From Candidatus Omnitrophota bacterium (GTDB taxonomy: Bacteria > Omnitrophota > Gorgyraeia > Gygaellales > Profunditerraquicolaceae): 5,616 nt of DNA. The notes beneath the pieces are model-generated. The model searched no databases. It was not told where the DNA came from and saw only the letters and a list, made by a program, of their open reading frames with translations. The DNA lies in contig JAPLLQ010000018.1 in NCBI GenBank assembly GCA_026387485.1, forward strand, positions 1 to 5,616, given 5' to 3'. This document shows, piece by piece, positions 5,312 through 5,616 of the stretch (positions within the stretch are counted from its first letter, which is position 1; every line of letters starts with the position of its first letter). A program made the translations under genes and the position numbers.

Positions 5312-5436
5312 CGAAAATTTTCGCCGTCTGCTACGGTTTACTTCCTCGTTACGGGTAGGCTGCCCGTAGATGGAGTCCTCCACTCGTCGTAAACCCTTGC
5401 AGACTACTTTGTATATAAGCTTGGCCGAAAATTTTC
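5312..5436. repeat. nested palindrome in the right intergenic region
   Basis: GAAAATTTTCGCC (5313-5325) pairs with GGCCGAAAATTTTC (5423-5436). Just inside, GTCTGCTACGGTTTAC (5326-5341) pairs with GTAAACCCTTGCAGAC (5389-5404) at 14 of 16 positions. An 18-base spacer lies between the two right arms. Within the loop, TACGGG/CCCGTA (5350-5368) forms a 6-bp hairpin and TGGA/TCCA (5371-5382) a 4-bp one. The fold resembles a branched RNA or a folded single-strand DNA site. It begins right after the copy 3 match ends. No coding frame or known RNA family is recognised. Confidence 0.6.
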
Positions 5437-5469
5437 TTATGTTCGCTTGCAACACCCTTCGGCAAAATA

Positions 5470-5487
5470 AAGTAAGCTAGCCTACTT
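5470..5487. repeat. 18-bp near-perfect palindrome
   Basis: AAGTAAGCTAGCCTACTT is symmetrical about GCTAGC except for one mismatched pair. It directly precedes copy 2. Its GCTAG half has the same 7-base spacing from the element end as GCTAG (564-568) beside copy 1, so it is probably part of the repeat unit and not a free-standing operator. Confidence 0.45.
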
Positions 5488-5488
5488 C

Positions 5489-5616
5489 TAGCGGATGACT
5501 TGGCTTGATTTCGAGCAGCACGTGTGCAGCCCGAGCGGGCAGGGTTGCCCAGCTAAAGATGATTCCGGTAGAGCGAGGGCGAAGGCCGAGCGAAGATTTT
5601 CCTCGCTGGGGAAAAT
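5489..5616 (+). mobile_element. inverted-repeat element, copy 2, cut by the right window edge
   Basis: Aligned with copy 1 read from 556 leftward, the first 32 bases (starting TAGCGGATGACTTGGCTTGA) match at 27 positions without a gap. Landmarks then keep their distance: AGCAGCA at +25 in both, GAGCGAG at +84 in copy 1 and +82 here, GGGGAAAA at +120 and +119. The sequence between the landmarks has diverged. Copy 2 therefore lies in the opposite orientation to copy 1 and should end about 40 bases beyond the window. No gene is visible in it. Confidence 0.6.

Noticed and set aside
5243..5616. CRISPR array or integron attC sites
   Set aside because: Repeats are few, long, diverged and in both orientations without regular spacers; the palindromes lack the paired RYYYAAC/GTTRRRY core of attC sites.

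Overview
The window looks like a piece of an uncultured, anaerobic, Gram-negative-type bacterium. Three things point that way: a four-subunit pyruvate:ferredoxin oxidoreductase, a ferredoxin of the Thermotoga type, and a membrane-anchored SurA/PpiD-like periplasmic protein. Strong AGGAGG ribosome-binding sites and sigma70-like promoters argue for Bacteria rather than Archaea. A candidate phylum such as Omnitrophota would fit, but that placement is inference from general gene style and cannot be proved here.

Layout. (1) Positions 1-239, minus strand: the 5' part of a small membrane protein that leaves the window on the left. (2) 240-799: 560 bases without a convincing gene. They hold a 172-bp element with ~34-bp terminal inverted repeats (388-559), a 148-bp imperfect palindrome (576-723) and a good promoter (748-776). 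I see nothing definite in 240-387. (3) 800-1489, plus strand: a SurA-N-like membrane-anchored protein. (4) 1492-5157, minus strand: a six-gene block in transcription order porG, porD, porA, porB, a ferritin-like di-iron protein, and a single-cluster [4Fe-4S] ferredoxin. The four por genes overlap one another. A 141-base gap with three successive hairpins separates porB from the ferritin gene. (5) 5158-5616: the operon promoter (TTGACA, 17 bases, TATTAT), then a repeat-rich non-coding stretch with two more relatives of the 388-559 element and a nested palindrome.

How the genes work together. PorGDAB should oxidise pyruvate with CoA to acetyl-CoA and CO2, or run in reverse, passing electrons through PorB and PorD clusters to a soluble ferredoxin. 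The last gene of the block encodes a plausible carrier. The ferritin-like protein between them could store iron for this Fe-S-rich system, scavenge peroxide or oxygen, or exchange electrons with the ferredoxin. The coupling is inferred from gene order only.

The least ordinary part is the intergenic DNA. A short inverted-repeat element occurs at both ends of the window: one complete copy, one colinear copy cut by the right edge, and one partial copy directly upstream of the por promoter. Unrelated long palindromes sit beside them. This looks like a dispersed, non-autonomous (MITE- or REP-like) repeat family that settles next to promoters.
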